From: Streptomyces sp. 2114.4
GTDB taxonomy: Bacteria; Actinomycetota; Actinomycetes; Streptomycetales; Streptomycetaceae
DNA length: 64,000 nt
Assembly (NCBI RefSeq): GCF_900187385.1
Contig: NZ_FYEY01000001.1
Span: 7,192,001-7,256,000, forward strand
Reading direction: 5' to 3'
Below, piece by piece: positions 43,924 through 52,551 of this stretch. Below the pieces are notes generated by a model, which searched no databases, was not told the origin of the DNA, and saw only the letters and a list, made by a program, of their open reading frames with translations. The position numbers and the translations under genes are program-made. The stretch's first letter is position 1, and every line of letters starts with the position of its first letter.

Positions 43924-46900
43924 GTGAGAAGAAACAGAACCAGGGGGGTAAAAGCAGTGCGGGGAAAGAGATTCAGACGCAGTCGATTACCTGTGACCGT
44001 AGGGGTCACACTGGCGCTTACAGCCGGCATCGCCGGCAGCCAGGCTGTTGCCGCAGACAGCCCCGGCGTGCCCAAGAAGGCAGCGCAGGGCTGGAGTGGC
44101 AGCCCAGGGGCTAGCGGAACGTCCATGGCCGAGTCAGGTGATAAGCCGCGATCGCTTCCGGTGAAGGAGAGGGCGGCAACGCTCGGTAAGAATTACCGGG
44201 CTTCGAAGGACATCGCCTGGACCACCTCGGGGGACGGCACGGGCTTTCACCTCCTGGTTGGTGCTGAGAAGGACGGCTACCGGTGGAGGACGGCCGCGTC
44301 ACTGTCCGAGACTGGTTTCGACACCGATACCTGGATAGGTAACGCATGTGTGACCGAGTCCGGGAAGCACGCGGCCGTCGCCTACGCTCCACGTACCTTC
44401 ACGAACAAGCCCGAGATGATGTCGCGAGGCGCGTTCACCGCGGTCGTTGACCTGGAGACCGGAAGAATCACGAAGCTGCCGTTCCAGGCAACGCTCGGTT
44501 ACTTCTCACCTGGCTGCGGCCAGGGGGAAGACGCGGTGTTCACCGCTCTGACGGACGACACTGCGAAGTCGGCGGAGAGCCGCCTGGTCACTGTCGCCGC
44601 TGCGACCGGCAAGGTGAAGTCGAAGGTCTCCGTCGCCGGCCAAGTGACCTCGGCGATCCCCGTCAGAGGGGGGCTGGCGGCGGCGCGCGGCAACCACATC
44701 GTCAAGGTGACCGGCGGCAAGGTACGCGAGGTCGCCACGACGAAGGCGTCTCCGTTCCAGCTCAAGGCCGATGCTGACGGCGGTGTGACGTTCATCGACC
44801 GCGTGCCCCAGAGAGCCAAGGCTCGCGCTGGCACACAAGAGGCAGCGACCGTCTCTCGAGTGCCTGAGCGCGACTTAGAGAAAGCGAGCGGCAAGGCCCA
44901 GCCGACCGCACTCGCCCGGGGCAGCCTGACCGGCTTCGATCTCACCGCGACACCATCCGGCGAGGTGTACATCACCGGCAAGGCAGCCTCCACAACAGGC
45001 AGGGCCGGCGGCGTGGTGCACAATCCAGGCGGGCTGGCCAAGGGGGCCCTGGTCTCCAGCCACGGGCAAGCCGCGGTCACATCACGGTGGGCGGATGGGA
45101 AAGATTCCCGCATTCGTCCCGAAGAGGCACTCACCCAGCGGACCGTCCGGACCACGCTCAAGACGATCGACACCGGCAAGACCGCAGTCCTGGACGCGGC
45201 TCCCGGGGACCTGATCGGCGGTGCCAAGTCCGCGCGCGCGGGAAACGAGACCTCCCCAGTGCTCACTGCTCAGAGCGCGGGCAACGCCGCACGGGTCAGC
45301 GGGACCGTCGATGCCGACCGCTACTGCTCCGTGCCGCGCGGCGATGCGAAGAAACAGGCATTCCAGCCCACACCCCGCCAGATCGAGTGGGCCGTGGACC
45401 AGGCCGTCGTGGGCAAACTGAACAAGGGAGCCACTCGCGGGGCGAACTGGAAGAACACCGGCATGGCCGCGTATGCCCCCCAGTCACTGTTCCCGCTGAC
45501 TCCGCTCAAGGGCGGATCGGGCGCGGACTGGCACGTTCCCGCACAGGTAATGCTCGGCGTTACCGCCCAGGAATCGAACATGTGGCAGGCCGCCCGCACC
45601 GTCGTCCCCGGCGTCACCGGCAATGCTCTGATCGGCAACTACTACGGCATCAAGTACAGCGCGGACGGCGACCAGAAGGACCCGTGGGCGATCAACTTCG
45701 CCGAAGCCGACTGCGGCTACGGCATCACCCAGGTCACCGACGGAATGCGCATGCACGGCAAAGAGAAGAAGGACGAGCATCCCAAGACGACCGTGCAGCA
45801 GGAGGCCGTCGCGCTGGACTACGCAGCGAACATCGCCGCCGGCGTGAACATCCTGATCGGGAAGTGGAACGACACCCGCGACGACGGGATGACCATCAAC
45901 GGGGGCGACCCGAGGTACATCGAAAACTGGTTCTACGCCCTGTGGACCTACAACTCCGGCTATCACCCCAAGTCCACAGCCGGCAGCAACTCCGGTAAGT
46001 GGGGCGTGGGCTGGACTAATAACCCGGCCAACCCACTGTGGAAGGAGAACCGCACCCCGTTCCTGGAAAACTCATTCGGCAATGACGACTACTCCCACGC
46101 TTCGCATCCCCAGGACTGGCCCTACGAGGAGAAGGTGATCGGCTGGGCCGCACGACCTATCTCCGCAATGTTCGGCCCCGGCGACTTCCAGGCAGGCTAC
46201 CGACCTTCCTGGTGGGTGAACGTGCAAGAGCGCACCCAGGCAAAGCCGCCGATCGGACTGTTCTGCGACGCCTCCAACACGTGCGACCCCTCCTCGGCCA
46301 CCGACGACGCCTCCAATGAGACGGGCAAAGGCCCCTGCACGCTGCCTGGCGACCCGGACACGCACAATCCGCTGTACCTGAAGTGCTGGTACACCAAGCC
46401 TGCCGCGTGGAAGAAGTGTGACAACGCGGAGTGCGGCAACGCCGTCCACCGGTTTGACGACACCTACCCCGAGCAACCGGACGTCAACTCGTATCCGCCG
46501 CGCTGCAACACGGGCTTGCCGGCCGGGTCGCTGATCGTCGACGACCTGCCCAACGGCACGACCCCAGCGGGATCGTCCAACCGCTGTTCAGGAGTCTCCT
46601 CCCAGGGGTCCTTCACATTCGACTTCGCGTCGCCATCGGCTCGGATCGACCTGCACCAGCTCGGGGCAGGCAACGGCAACCACTTCTGGTTCTCGCACAC
46701 TCGTTCCAAGATCAGTCACAGTGACGGATCGCGTCTATACACCAAGGGCACCTGGACCCTCGGTTCGTCCAAGCGCGGTTGGATGCGCGTCTACGCACAC
46801 CTGCCCGACCATGGTGCTCACACCCGCCAGGCCACGTACACGATTGGTGGGACGGACTCAACCAGCCCCTTCCGGGTACACCCCCAGCGGGTGATGGAAA

Positions 46901-47973
46901 ATAAGTGGGCGGACCTCGGCGTCTTCAACTTCACCGGCACACCGACCGTGTCGCTGGATACGGACACGCAGGACGGCACCGGGGACGAGGACATCGCGTG
47001 GGACTCGGTGGCCTTCCAACCGCTCGGTGCGAAGCCGAAGAACTTCGTCGTGGCGATGGGCGACTCCTACTCCTCTGGTGAGGGCGCGACAGCGCCGGGG
47101 GGCAAGGACTACTACGCGGAGTCGGATTACTACGACAAAACGCAGCCGAAGACGAAGAACACCTGTCATCGCTCGAAGCTCGCCTGGTCGCGTCAGGCGA
47201 CTCTGCCGGGCTACAGCAAGTCCATCGGTGCAATGGCTGATGGGCAGGACGCCAACATGGACTACCACTTCGTCGCATGCTCTGGCGCCCGCATCTACAA
47301 CGTGGTGAGCTTCGGGCAGAACAGTGAACTGCCACAGCTCAAGCAGGGCTACCTCGATCAAAACACCACGCTGGTCACCCTGTCCGTGGGCGGCAACGAC
47401 GCCCGGTTCACAGACATAGTCACGAAGTGCTTCCTGCCCATGCTGGTGAACTGCCAGGCGAGCTCACTGGACAACGTGAACCCGGACAACGGTGATTCCG
47501 TTGATGGCGAAACAGGACGGCTTGACGAGTGGGCTCCGAAGTGGCTCCATGATCAGATCCGGCCGCGCATCACCGCGATGGTGAAGATGATCCACGACAA
47601 GGCACCCAACGCGAGGATCGTCCTCATGGGCTACCCGAAGCTCCTGGAGAAAAACGGCTCATGCCTCCCCGCCATCGAGGAAAGCGAGGGGAAGTGGGTC
47701 AATGCCGTTGCCGACACCCTTGCCACCGAGATGAAGGGTGCCGTCGACGACGCCAACAGCAAGTACGGTGCGAAGTCGGTCTTCTCCGATCCACGCGCAG
47801 CGTTTGCCGGCAAGACAATCTGCGGCGATCCCGAGTCCGTACACGGCATCGTGATTTCAGGGCAGTCGCAAGCGGACAACGAACTACCACAGCCCTCGAT
47901 GCAGTCGTTCCACCCCAAGCCCGCGGGCGCACGCCTCTACGCAGACTCCCTCGAGAGCACCCTCAAGGGCTAG
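43924..47973 (+). CDS. Large secreted protein: propeller-like N-part, transglycosylase-like domain, golvesin-type domain, SGNH/GDSL hydrolase
   Basis: 1349 residues with a signal peptide (RRSRLPVTVGVTLALTAGIA). Residues ~75-440: propeller-like repeats. Residues ~510-690: lysozyme/SLT-like domain with VMLGVTAQESNMWQAA (Glu550) and CGYGITQVTDGM. Residues ~890-1035: golvesin/xylanase-CBM-like beta domain (GSFTFDFASPSARIDLHQLG). Residues ~1040-1349: SGNH hydrolase with AMGDSYSSGEG (Ser1048), SVGGNDARF (Asn1158) and SFHPKPAGARLYAD (His1330; the usual Asp three residues earlier is Gln). It resembles the NocE-type proteins of actinomycetes. Likely a cell-surface enzyme acting on peptidoglycan and an ester substrate (inference). 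Confidence 0.87.
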   Translation: MRRNRTRGVKAVRGKRFRRSRLPVTVGVTLALTAGIAGSQAVAADSPGVPKKAAQGWSGSPGASGTSMAESGDKPRSLPVKERAATLGKNYRASKDIAWTTSGDGTGFHLLVGAEKDGYRWRTAASLSETGFDTDTWIGNACVTESGKHAAVAYAPRTFTNKPEMMSRGAFTAVVDLETGRITKLPFQATLGYFSPGCGQGEDAVFTALTDDTAKSAESRLVTVAAATGKVKSKVSVAGQVTSAIPVRGGLAAARGNHIVKVTGGKVREVATTKASPFQLKADADGGVTFIDRVPQRAKARAGTQEAATVSRVPERDLEKASGKAQPTALARGSLTGFDLTATPSGEVYITGKAASTTGRAGGVVHNPGGLAKGALVSSHGQAAVTSRWADGKDSRIRPEEALTQRTVRTTLKTIDTGKTAVLDAAPGDLIGGAKSARAGNETSPVLTAQSAGNAARVSGTVDADRYCSVPRGDAKKQAFQPTPRQIEWAVDQAVVGKLNKGATRGANWKNTGMAAYAPQSLFPLTPLKGGSGADWHVPAQVMLGVTAQESNMWQAARTVVPGVTGNALIGNYYGIKYSADGDQKDPWAINFAEADCGYGITQVTDGMRMHGKEKKDEHPKTTVQQEAVALDYAANIAAGVNILIGKWNDTRDDGMTINGGDPRYIENWFYALWTYNSGYHPKSTAGSNSGKWGVGWTNNPANPLWKENRTPFLENSFGNDDYSHASHPQDWPYEEKVIGWAARPISAMFGPGDFQAGYRPSWWVNVQERTQAKPPIGLFCDASNTCDPSSATDDASNETGKGPCTLPGDPDTHNPLYLKCWYTKPAAWKKCDNAECGNAVHRFDDTYPEQPDVNSYPPRCNTGLPAGSLIVDDLPNGTTPAGSSNRCSGVSSQGSFTFDFASPSARIDLHQLGAGNGNHFWFSHTRSKISHSDGSRLYTKGTWTLGSSKRGWMRVYAHLPDHGAHTRQATYTIGGTDSTSPFRVHPQRVMENKWADLGVFNFTGTPTVSLDTDTQDGTGDEDIAWDSVAFQPLGAKPKNFVVAMGDSYSSGEGATAPGGKDYYAESDYYDKTQPKTKNTCHRSKLAWSRQATLPGYSKSIGAMADGQDANMDYHFVACSGARIYNVVSFGQNSELPQLKQGYLDQNTTLVTLSVGGNDARFTDIVTKCFLPMLVNCQASSLDNVNPDNGDSVDGETGRLDEWAPKWLHDQIRPRITAMVKMIHDKAPNARIVLMGYPKLLEKNGSCLPAIEESEGKWVNAVADTLATEMKGAVDDANSKYGAKSVFSDPRAAFAGKTICGDPESVHGIVISGQSQADNELPQPSMQSFHPKPAGARLYADSLESTLKG

Positions 47974-48097
47974 TAGCACTCGGCCCAGGAACAGTTGGGA
48001 ACCACGGAAGGATGATGAAGAGACGGTCGTCGAGCCGCTCGAACGAAACGGCAAGATGACCGGCACCACGCTTCTCCTCTAACCGCCCTGAGGCCGT

Positions 48098-48129
48098 AGG
48101 GGTCCTGAGTGCAAATACTCAGGACCCCT
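48098..48129 (+). terminator. Intrinsic terminator-like hairpin after the large hydrolase gene
   Basis: 13-bp perfect stem (AGGGGTCCTGAGT, 48098-48110, with 48117-48129), loop GCAAAT. It lies between the hydrolase stop and the next membrane-protein gene; no strong T-tract. Confidence 0.65.
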
Positions 48130-48156
48130 GAAACCTCTTTCGAAAGTATGTGCCCT

Positions 48157-48579
48157 ATGACCAGTTCCCGAGCTGCACGGCCCCTCAAAGGTGCGGCAGT
48201 CACTGCGTTCGCCATCCTTGTCTGCCACGTCATCCTCAGCGCCGGATATGCCGCCGCGCGGGCCAAGAAGCGGGCAGACCCGAGCAATGCCTGGGCGGAT
48301 TTCGACGTGCGCCTGGCGACCTTCGCTCTGGGGCTCGTGATCGTGATGCCTCTGATTTTGTGGATAGGCATGCGGATCATGGGAGAGAAGGACAACTACG
48401 CGCTCGTCATCGGCGGCAGTCTGGCCTGGCTGTTCGGAGCTGGCTACAATCTCAGTTACATTGAGTACACGCCAAGCGAGCACCTGCCAGTGCCGTTGCT
48501 CGTCGCCATGGTGGCTGTCGGGGGACTCCTGTCCGCCGACAACGTGGCGCACCGACTGACGGGGCGTGCGAGGAGCTGA
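48157..48579 (+). CDS. Small integral membrane protein
   Basis: 140 residues from ATG 48157; ATG 48148 is an alternative. Four hydrophobic segments: GAAVTAFAILVCHVILSAGY, LATFALGLVIVMPLILWIGM, YALVIGGSLAWLFGAGYNLS, VPLLVAMVAVGGLLSADNVA. No family recognised. A hydrophilic loop (ARAKKRADPSNAWADFDVR) sits between TM1 and TM2. It follows the terminator of the large hydrolase gene and is likely the last gene of the low-GC secreted/membrane set before IS debris. Confidence 0.7.
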   Translation: MTSSRAARPLKGAAVTAFAILVCHVILSAGYAAARAKKRADPSNAWADFDVRLATFALGLVIVMPLILWIGMRIMGEKDNYALVIGGSLAWLFGAGYNLSYIEYTPSEHLPVPLLVAMVAVGGLLSADNVAHRLTGRARS

Positions 48580-49177
48580 GCGGCGTCGAGGCAAGCTCCT
48601 CGGATTCCACCGAAGCGCGGTCGCAGCGGCTGCCGTAGATGGTCGTGTGTGCACGCTGCGAGGTCGCGGAGGATGACGACGGCCTCCTCGTCCTCTGTGG
48701 CCGAGCGGTTGCAGGAGCTCACCCCCAGCGCACGCCTCGCGCAGCCAACGGCAAACGCTGATCGTCGGCGTCGGTGGTCACCTCCGCCCAGACGGAGGTG
48801 AGCCGCCGTTGAGAGTGCGGCCAACTGCGGTAAGGGGCCCATAAAACGCTGTCGGCGGTGACGCGGGGCGTGTGGCCGCTCCCACGCGTCGCGGATTCGT
48901 AGCGCATGGCGCCGATGACCGGATCGCGGCCGGCGGGGGCGAACGGGGCGAGAAAAGCGTCGTGCGGTCACGAGGCCGATAAACCATGCCCTCTGCAGCG
49001 GGCGCAAGCCCCTGGCCAGCCGATTTGGGGATGGCTTCCTCAGAAGCCCTAGCCAGCCAGGGACATCCCAGTGACTTTCACGTCTATCCCGGGACGTTTG
49101 TGAACTTTCTGCCGTGCAAGCAGGGAAGGCTCCGCCAGCGCTAAAAGGGGCAAACCTGCTGGTCAGGGCCTCCATGT

Positions 49178-49243
49178 TCAGCACTCGATGATGTTCACCG
49201 CCAGCCCGCCCCGGGCGGTCTCCTTGTACTTGAGGTGCACGTG
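49178..49243 (-). pseudogene. L-serine dehydratase (sdaA), C-terminal remnant
   Basis: Minus strand reads HLKYKETARGGLAVNIIEC then stop, the near-invariant C-terminus of iron-sulfur L-serine dehydratases. Only ~21 codons survive. Confidence 0.75.
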
Positions 49244-49303
49244 AGGCGCCTCGGATCCGACAGGTGTCACCGAGTATCGTGCGGGTTGCCTTAACGGAGG
49301 TTG

Positions 49304-49360
49304 GCGGATACCAACGTCGACAATCCGAACCGTCAGGTCCGGTTGAGCTTCCAGGGGTGA
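49304..49360 (+). pseudogene. yjbQ 3'-end remnant
   Basis: Reads ADTNVDNPNRQVRLSFQG then stop, matching the last 18 codons of the intact yjbQ at 40332-40754 (VDTNIDNPNRQVRLSFLG). Diverged at DNA level, so not a recent copy. Confidence 0.8.
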
Positions 49361-49399
49361 CTTCCCCGCCTCCCGAGGAGCAAGTCTTGTCGTTCGGTC

Positions 49400-49650
49400 G
49401 CTGGCCGAGCCCGTTCTGGTCGCGGGCCGGCGTGTGGGGCCGGCTGCGCGAGGCGATCCTGCACCGGCTCGACGATGCCAGCTTGATCGACGTCTCCCGC
49501 GTGGTCTTGGACTCAGCCCACATCAGGGCCCAAAAGGGGGCGAACTCACAGGCCCGTCGCCCGTGGACAGGGGTAAGCCGGGTTCCAAGATGCACATCCT
49601 GTCGGGCGCGAACGGACTATCTCGCGAGACTCTAAGACAGGGAAAGCCAA
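49400..49650 (+). pseudogene. IS5-family transposase, internal remnant (frameshifted)
   Basis: Reads RAGVWGRLREAILHRLDDAS and LIDVSRVVLDSAHIRAQKG, then a shift to GELTGPSPVDRGKPGSKMHI. IS5-group core with the first catalytic Asp block. It ends directly at the toxin-tail cassette. Confidence 0.85.
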
Positions 49651-49653
49651 GAT

Positions 49654-49833
49654 AGGTATCCAGATCGATAACGACGCCACCATCACCTCCTTTACTCACC
49701 TTCCGGGGCCCGCCCAGAAGTATATTGAGAAATATGTCGGTAACCCACTCACCTATATTGCGGATCGGTTCGATCTTCCACTCAGGACGAAGACGCAGTT
49801 CGCATATTGGGAGGAAGAGGTGAACTTGCGATG
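49654..49833 (+). repeat. 180-bp direct repeat, first copy (second copy 50642-50821)
   Basis: The two copies are ungapped, equal in length and about 90% identical by eye; most differences fall in the last 40 bp. Each ends exactly at the start codon of a related but clearly more diverged putative immunity gene. Confidence 0.9.
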
Positions 49834-49834
49834 A
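49654..49834 (+). pseudogene. Orphan polymorphic-toxin C-terminal tail, copy 1
   Basis: Startless frame: IQIDNDATITSFTHLPGPAQ, KYIEKYVGNPLTYIADRFDL, PLRTKTQFAYWEEEVNLR, stop overlapping the next start (ATGA). This looks like the last ~60 residues of a toxin whose body has been lost. A near-identical copy lies 988 bp downstream. The downstream gene is a putative immunity protein. Confidence 0.6.
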
Positions 49835-50268
49835 AGAAAGCCATTCTGCTGTCCGTACTCTGCGTCGCACTGGCACTCGCCGGTGGGGGATTCCTCCTTT
49901 ACCGCGCCATCGACTCCGGAGCCATCACCGGAGGCTCGGCCGAACGCACTGAACTAATCGGCTCCTGGCACGCCCCGAATGGAGCCCAAGTGATACTACG
50001 CAAAGACGGCACCGCTGAAGGAGTTAAGATTCCTGGCCACTTCTCGGACGACGAGAGGCCACAGAACCCCATCACCGGCGAAGGAAAGTGGACCTTGGAG
50101 AAGCGCCGCACCTTCGTAGACCAGGAGATCACTGTCGTACTCAACACCGGACCCGGAAAGCGCTCAACCATCGAATTTCGGATCGTGGACAAGGGAGCCC
50201 GGGGTGGCATCTACCGCCCCATTTCCGTGGAGTCCTCAAGTATGTTCGTCTTCAAGAAGTCTTACTAG
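49831..50268 (+). CDS. Putative immunity protein, membrane-anchored, copy 1
   Basis: 145 residues. One N-terminal TM segment or uncleaved signal (AILLSVLCVALALAGGGFLL), then a beta-rich lipocalin-like domain (ELIGSWHAPNGAQVILRKDG, GEGKWTLEKRRTFVDQEITV). Paralogous to 50819-51259 (shared TM block, ELIG(S/T)W, ITGEG.W and FVFKKS end). Coupled by ATGA overlap to the toxin tail. Immunity is inferred from position and pairing; the anchor would place it at the outer face of the membrane. Confidence 0.65.
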   Translation: MKKAILLSVLCVALALAGGGFLLYRAIDSGAITGGSAERTELIGSWHAPNGAQVILRKDGTAEGVKIPGHFSDDERPQNPITGEGKWTLEKRRTFVDQEITVVLNTGPGKRSTIEFRIVDKGARGGIYRPISVESSSMFVFKKSY

Positions 50269-50280
50269 GGCTTGATCTTG

Positions 50281-50316
50281 CATAAGGGTCCGCCAGCAAG
50301 CCGGCGGACCCTTATG
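50281..50316 (+). terminator. Hairpin after immunity gene 1
   Basis: 14-bp perfect stem (CATAAGGGTCCGCC with 50303-50316) and 8-base loop, 12 bp after the stop. A degenerate copy of the flanking sequence (CTTGCAATAGGATCTGCCAG) follows immunity gene 2 near 51369. Confidence 0.75.
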
Positions 50317-50329
50317 CACCTCGAGGTGC

Positions 50330-50659
50330 GGCTCTTCGGCGTTCGGTAGGGTCCATCTCACCGCCATCCACGTCGCCATAGTCCAGCAACTCATCGCTGA
50401 AGCCGCCGGAACGGCCGCCACCGCGCAAAAGAACGCAGCGGAAGCAAGGGTCGTCGCGGCCAAGGCCAACAACGTCGCAGCTGACGCTGAAAAGTACAGC
50501 AAAGAGGCAACGCAGGCGGCCGGCCAGGCGAACGAATACGCCAAGCAAGCCAGCAAGCACGCAGCGGAAGCCGAAGAATCGGCAGCCGCCGCCGCAAAGT
50601 CCGCACGCCCCGCCGACGCGGCAGCCAATGCAGCCGAACGCAGGTATCCAGATCGATAA
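50330..50659 (+). pseudogene. Ala-rich coiled-coil fragment of a polymorphic toxin
   Basis: Startless frame: QQLIAEAAGTAATAQKNAAE, AADAEKYSKEATQAAGQANE, YAKQASKHAAEAEESAAAAA, stop TAA at 50657. Such alanine-rich helices occur in ALF-repeat and other Streptomyces secreted toxins, upstream of the toxin tail. It runs straight into tail copy 2 in a different frame, so a deletion or frameshift joined them. Confidence 0.6.
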
Positions 50660-50822
50660 CGACGCCACCATCACCTCCTTTACTCACCTTCCGGGGCCCA
50701 CCCAGAAGTATATTGAGAAATATGTCGGCAACCCACTCACCTATATTGCGGATCGGTTCGATCTTCCGCTCAGGACAAAGCATCAGGCCGTTTATTGGGA
50801 GGAAGAGGTGAACTTGCGATGA
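50640..50822 (+). pseudogene. Orphan polymorphic-toxin C-terminal tail, copy 2
   Basis: IQIDNDATITSFTHLPGPTQ, KYIEKYVGNPLTYIADRFDL, PLRTKHQAVYWEEEVNLR, stop overlapping the next ATG. Nearly the same protein as copy 1, differing mainly in the KTQFA / KHQAV segment. Lies one frame off the Ala-rich fragment. Confidence 0.6.
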
Positions 50823-51259
50823 AAAAAGTCATCATGATTTCCGTGCTCTGCGTCGTACTGGCGCTCGCCGGTGGAGGGTTTCTCCTCTACCGCGTTATTG
50901 ACTCGGGGTTCTTCACTGGTGCCTCCGCAAAGCGGAGCGAACTGATAGGTACCTGGTCCGGACCTCGGGGGGCACGGGTAACCCTGCATGAAGACGGCAC
51001 GGCCGAGGCGGTAAAGATTCCAGGTGGCTTGGTCGGCGAGACACCCGTAGGTTCCATCACCGGCGAGGGGACATGGACCCTACCGAAGAGGCCCACCTCC
51101 TTGGCGGATCAGCAGATCACTCTCGATCTCAAGACGGGTCCAAAGATCCGCGCGCTCATAGATGACCTTTACGTCATGGGTAAGGGAGCCAAGGACGGAA
51201 TCTACATCCAAACCTCGGAGGATTCACCGAACAGATTCGTTTTCAAGAAGTCTCCCTAG
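50819..51259 (+). CDS. Putative immunity protein, membrane-anchored, copy 2
   Basis: 146 residues, same layout as copy 1: VIMISVLCVVLALAGGGFLL anchor, then ELIGTWSGPRGARVTLHEDG, GEGTWTLPKRPTSLADQQIT, NRFVFKKSP. The mature domains differ at well over half the positions while the anchor and end are conserved, as expected for immunity proteins diversified against different toxins. Coupled to toxin tail 2 by ATGA overlap. Confidence 0.65.
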   Translation: MKKVIMISVLCVVLALAGGGFLLYRVIDSGFFTGASAKRSELIGTWSGPRGARVTLHEDGTAEAVKIPGGLVGETPVGSITGEGTWTLPKRPTSLADQQITLDLKTGPKIRALIDDLYVMGKGAKDGIYIQTSEDSPNRFVFKKSP

Positions 51260-51391
51260 CGCATGTCGCTGCCGTCGCCTTCAGCTGACGCCATGCACGG
51301 CAGTGGTCAGCGATTTCGTGCTGGACATAGGTGACGCAAAGGGAATCGTGAAATACTGGGCTTCGATCTTGCAATAGGATCTGCCAGCCTA

Positions 51392-51514
51392 ATGACAGCC
51401 CTCATTGACCTCAATCAAGAAGCATGGAATTTCGGGTTTCTGGCAGGGCGCCGCCTGCGAAAAGCTGGGTTGGCACCGGGGAACGACTGCCCGAACTGCG
51501 GTGTCCTGAGGTAA
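51392..51514 (+). CDS. 40-residue CPNC-containing small ORF (tentative)
   Basis: ATG 51392 to TAA 51514: LNQEAWNFGFLAGRRLRKAG then a C-x-x-C end (DCPNCGVLR). A terminator-like hairpin lies 15 bp downstream. No good ribosome binding site. It could be a genuine small zinc-knuckle protein or the tail of a lost gene. Confidence 0.35.
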   Translation: MTALIDLNQEAWNFGFLAGRRLRKAGLAPGNDCPNCGVLR

Positions 51515-51528
51515 TCGAAGCAACGCAA

Positions 51529-51559
51529 AATCGCCCCGACCTCAACGGCCGGGGCGATT
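51529..51559. terminator. Bidirectional terminator-like hairpin
   Basis: AATCGCCCCG (51529-51538) pairs with 51550-51559; TCTTTGG follows on plus and TTTTGC on minus. It closes the low-GC island. Confidence 0.6.
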
Positions 51560-51674
51560 CTTTGGTTGGTCAGAGGAGCGCTCGCAAGGGGTTGACCTTC
51601 CCGAGTGGTTCCGGGCGCTCCGGTTCGGGCGTTCGATTCGCTGGGCGGTATGCGTCCGAGCCTGACCACAGTTG

Positions 51675-51897
51675 ACCCTCATGGACTGGGAGGGCTGGGA
51701 CACCGCCCCCTCTGACTACGACGCCGCGAACATGTATCTGCACTCCCTGCCCGTGCCGGACCTTGCGAACGGGTCCGCAAAGAGTTCTCCCACATCCTGG
51801 ACACCTCCACCGGCCGAGTCGGCGAGCTGACCGCCTGCACCGAAATCCTCCCGGCAGCACCCCGCGTGCCGTTCTACGCCGATCTGGCCGACGCCGT
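51675..51897 (+). pseudogene. APH/choline-kinase-fold phosphotransferase, C-terminal fragment (frameshifted)
   Basis: MDWEGWDTAPSDYDAANMYL then HSLPVPDLA, a shift, then RKEFSHILDTSTGRVGELTA. This matches the I-D-W-E-x-W-G-x-A-P-x-x-Y-D-x-A block of aminoglycoside phosphotransferase-like proteins. The catalytic loop is missing. Confidence 0.6.
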
Positions 51898-51919
51898 AAG
51901 GGGCCGGGGGAGACCGCCG

Positions 51920-52361
51920 CCAAGCCCTGGAGGCGGAGGCCCAACGTCTGCGTGTCAAGCCGCTCGGCGCGGTCTACGTGGCACAGCATCCGAGCGCTGT
52001 GAAGGCCGCGGTCGCGGTCGACGGGGCCGTCCGCGAAGCCGCCCTGGAAGGGCTCGCCGAGTGGCGCCAGCGCCAGCAGGAGGAACAGGACGCGGCCGAC
52101 CGGACAGCGGCCCGCCCACCCTCGCCCAGGGCGCCGCCCTCTCACTGGAGGACGCCTGGGTGCTCACCGGCATGCTCGCCGCGGCGGACACCTGGGACGA
52201 CGCCCTGCTCCAGGCGTATTACGAGCGCCGGATCAACCGCGTCCGCCCCGGTGGTGGAAGCATCGGTGCAGATCGGCCAATGGCAGCTGGACGGCACCCC
52301 GGACACGGACATCCCCGGCCTCATTAACCGCACGATGACCATGCTCCGGGAGCCTCTGTGA
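51920..52361 (+). pseudogene. FAD-dependent monooxygenase, C-terminal fragment (frameshifted)
   Basis: From about 52110: TLAQGAALSLEDAWVLTGML, DDALLQAYYERRINRVRP, a shift, then VEASVQIGQWQLDGTPD to stop. The Q-G-A-x-x-x-x-E-D-A block is the FAD-site motif of PHBH-type aromatic hydroxylases. The piece before it (51920-52105, AEWRQRQQEEQDAADR) is not recognised. Confidence 0.7.
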
Positions 52362-52550
52362 CCCCTTCCCCGCCCACCGTGGACGTTCATGCCCACGTCC
52401 TGCTGCCCGAGATCGAGGCCCTGGTGGAAGGAGCTCCGGGCCTGGCCGAGGCGCGGAGCCTGGACGCCCGCCGCAACGGCCCCGCCGCCCTGGCGGTGAG
52501 CGGGCCCATGGTCCGCGAACGGGCACCCCGCATGATCGACACCGTCGCCC
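52358..52550 (+). pseudogene. Amidohydrolase (ACMSD-like), N-terminal fragment
   Basis: GTG 52358, overlapping the previous stop (GTGA): PTVDVHAHVLLPEIEALVEG, APGLAEARSLDARRNGPAAL, ending around GPMVRERAPRMIDT. The V-D-x-H-x-H metal motif of the amidohydrolase-2 family is intact, but the rest is deleted. Confidence 0.7.
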
Positions 52551-52551
52551 C

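Noticed and set aside
48456..49595. 379-codon minus frame
   Set aside because: Runs across several unrelated remnants (IS5, yjbQ and sdaA ends) on both strands; composition is not that of one protein.
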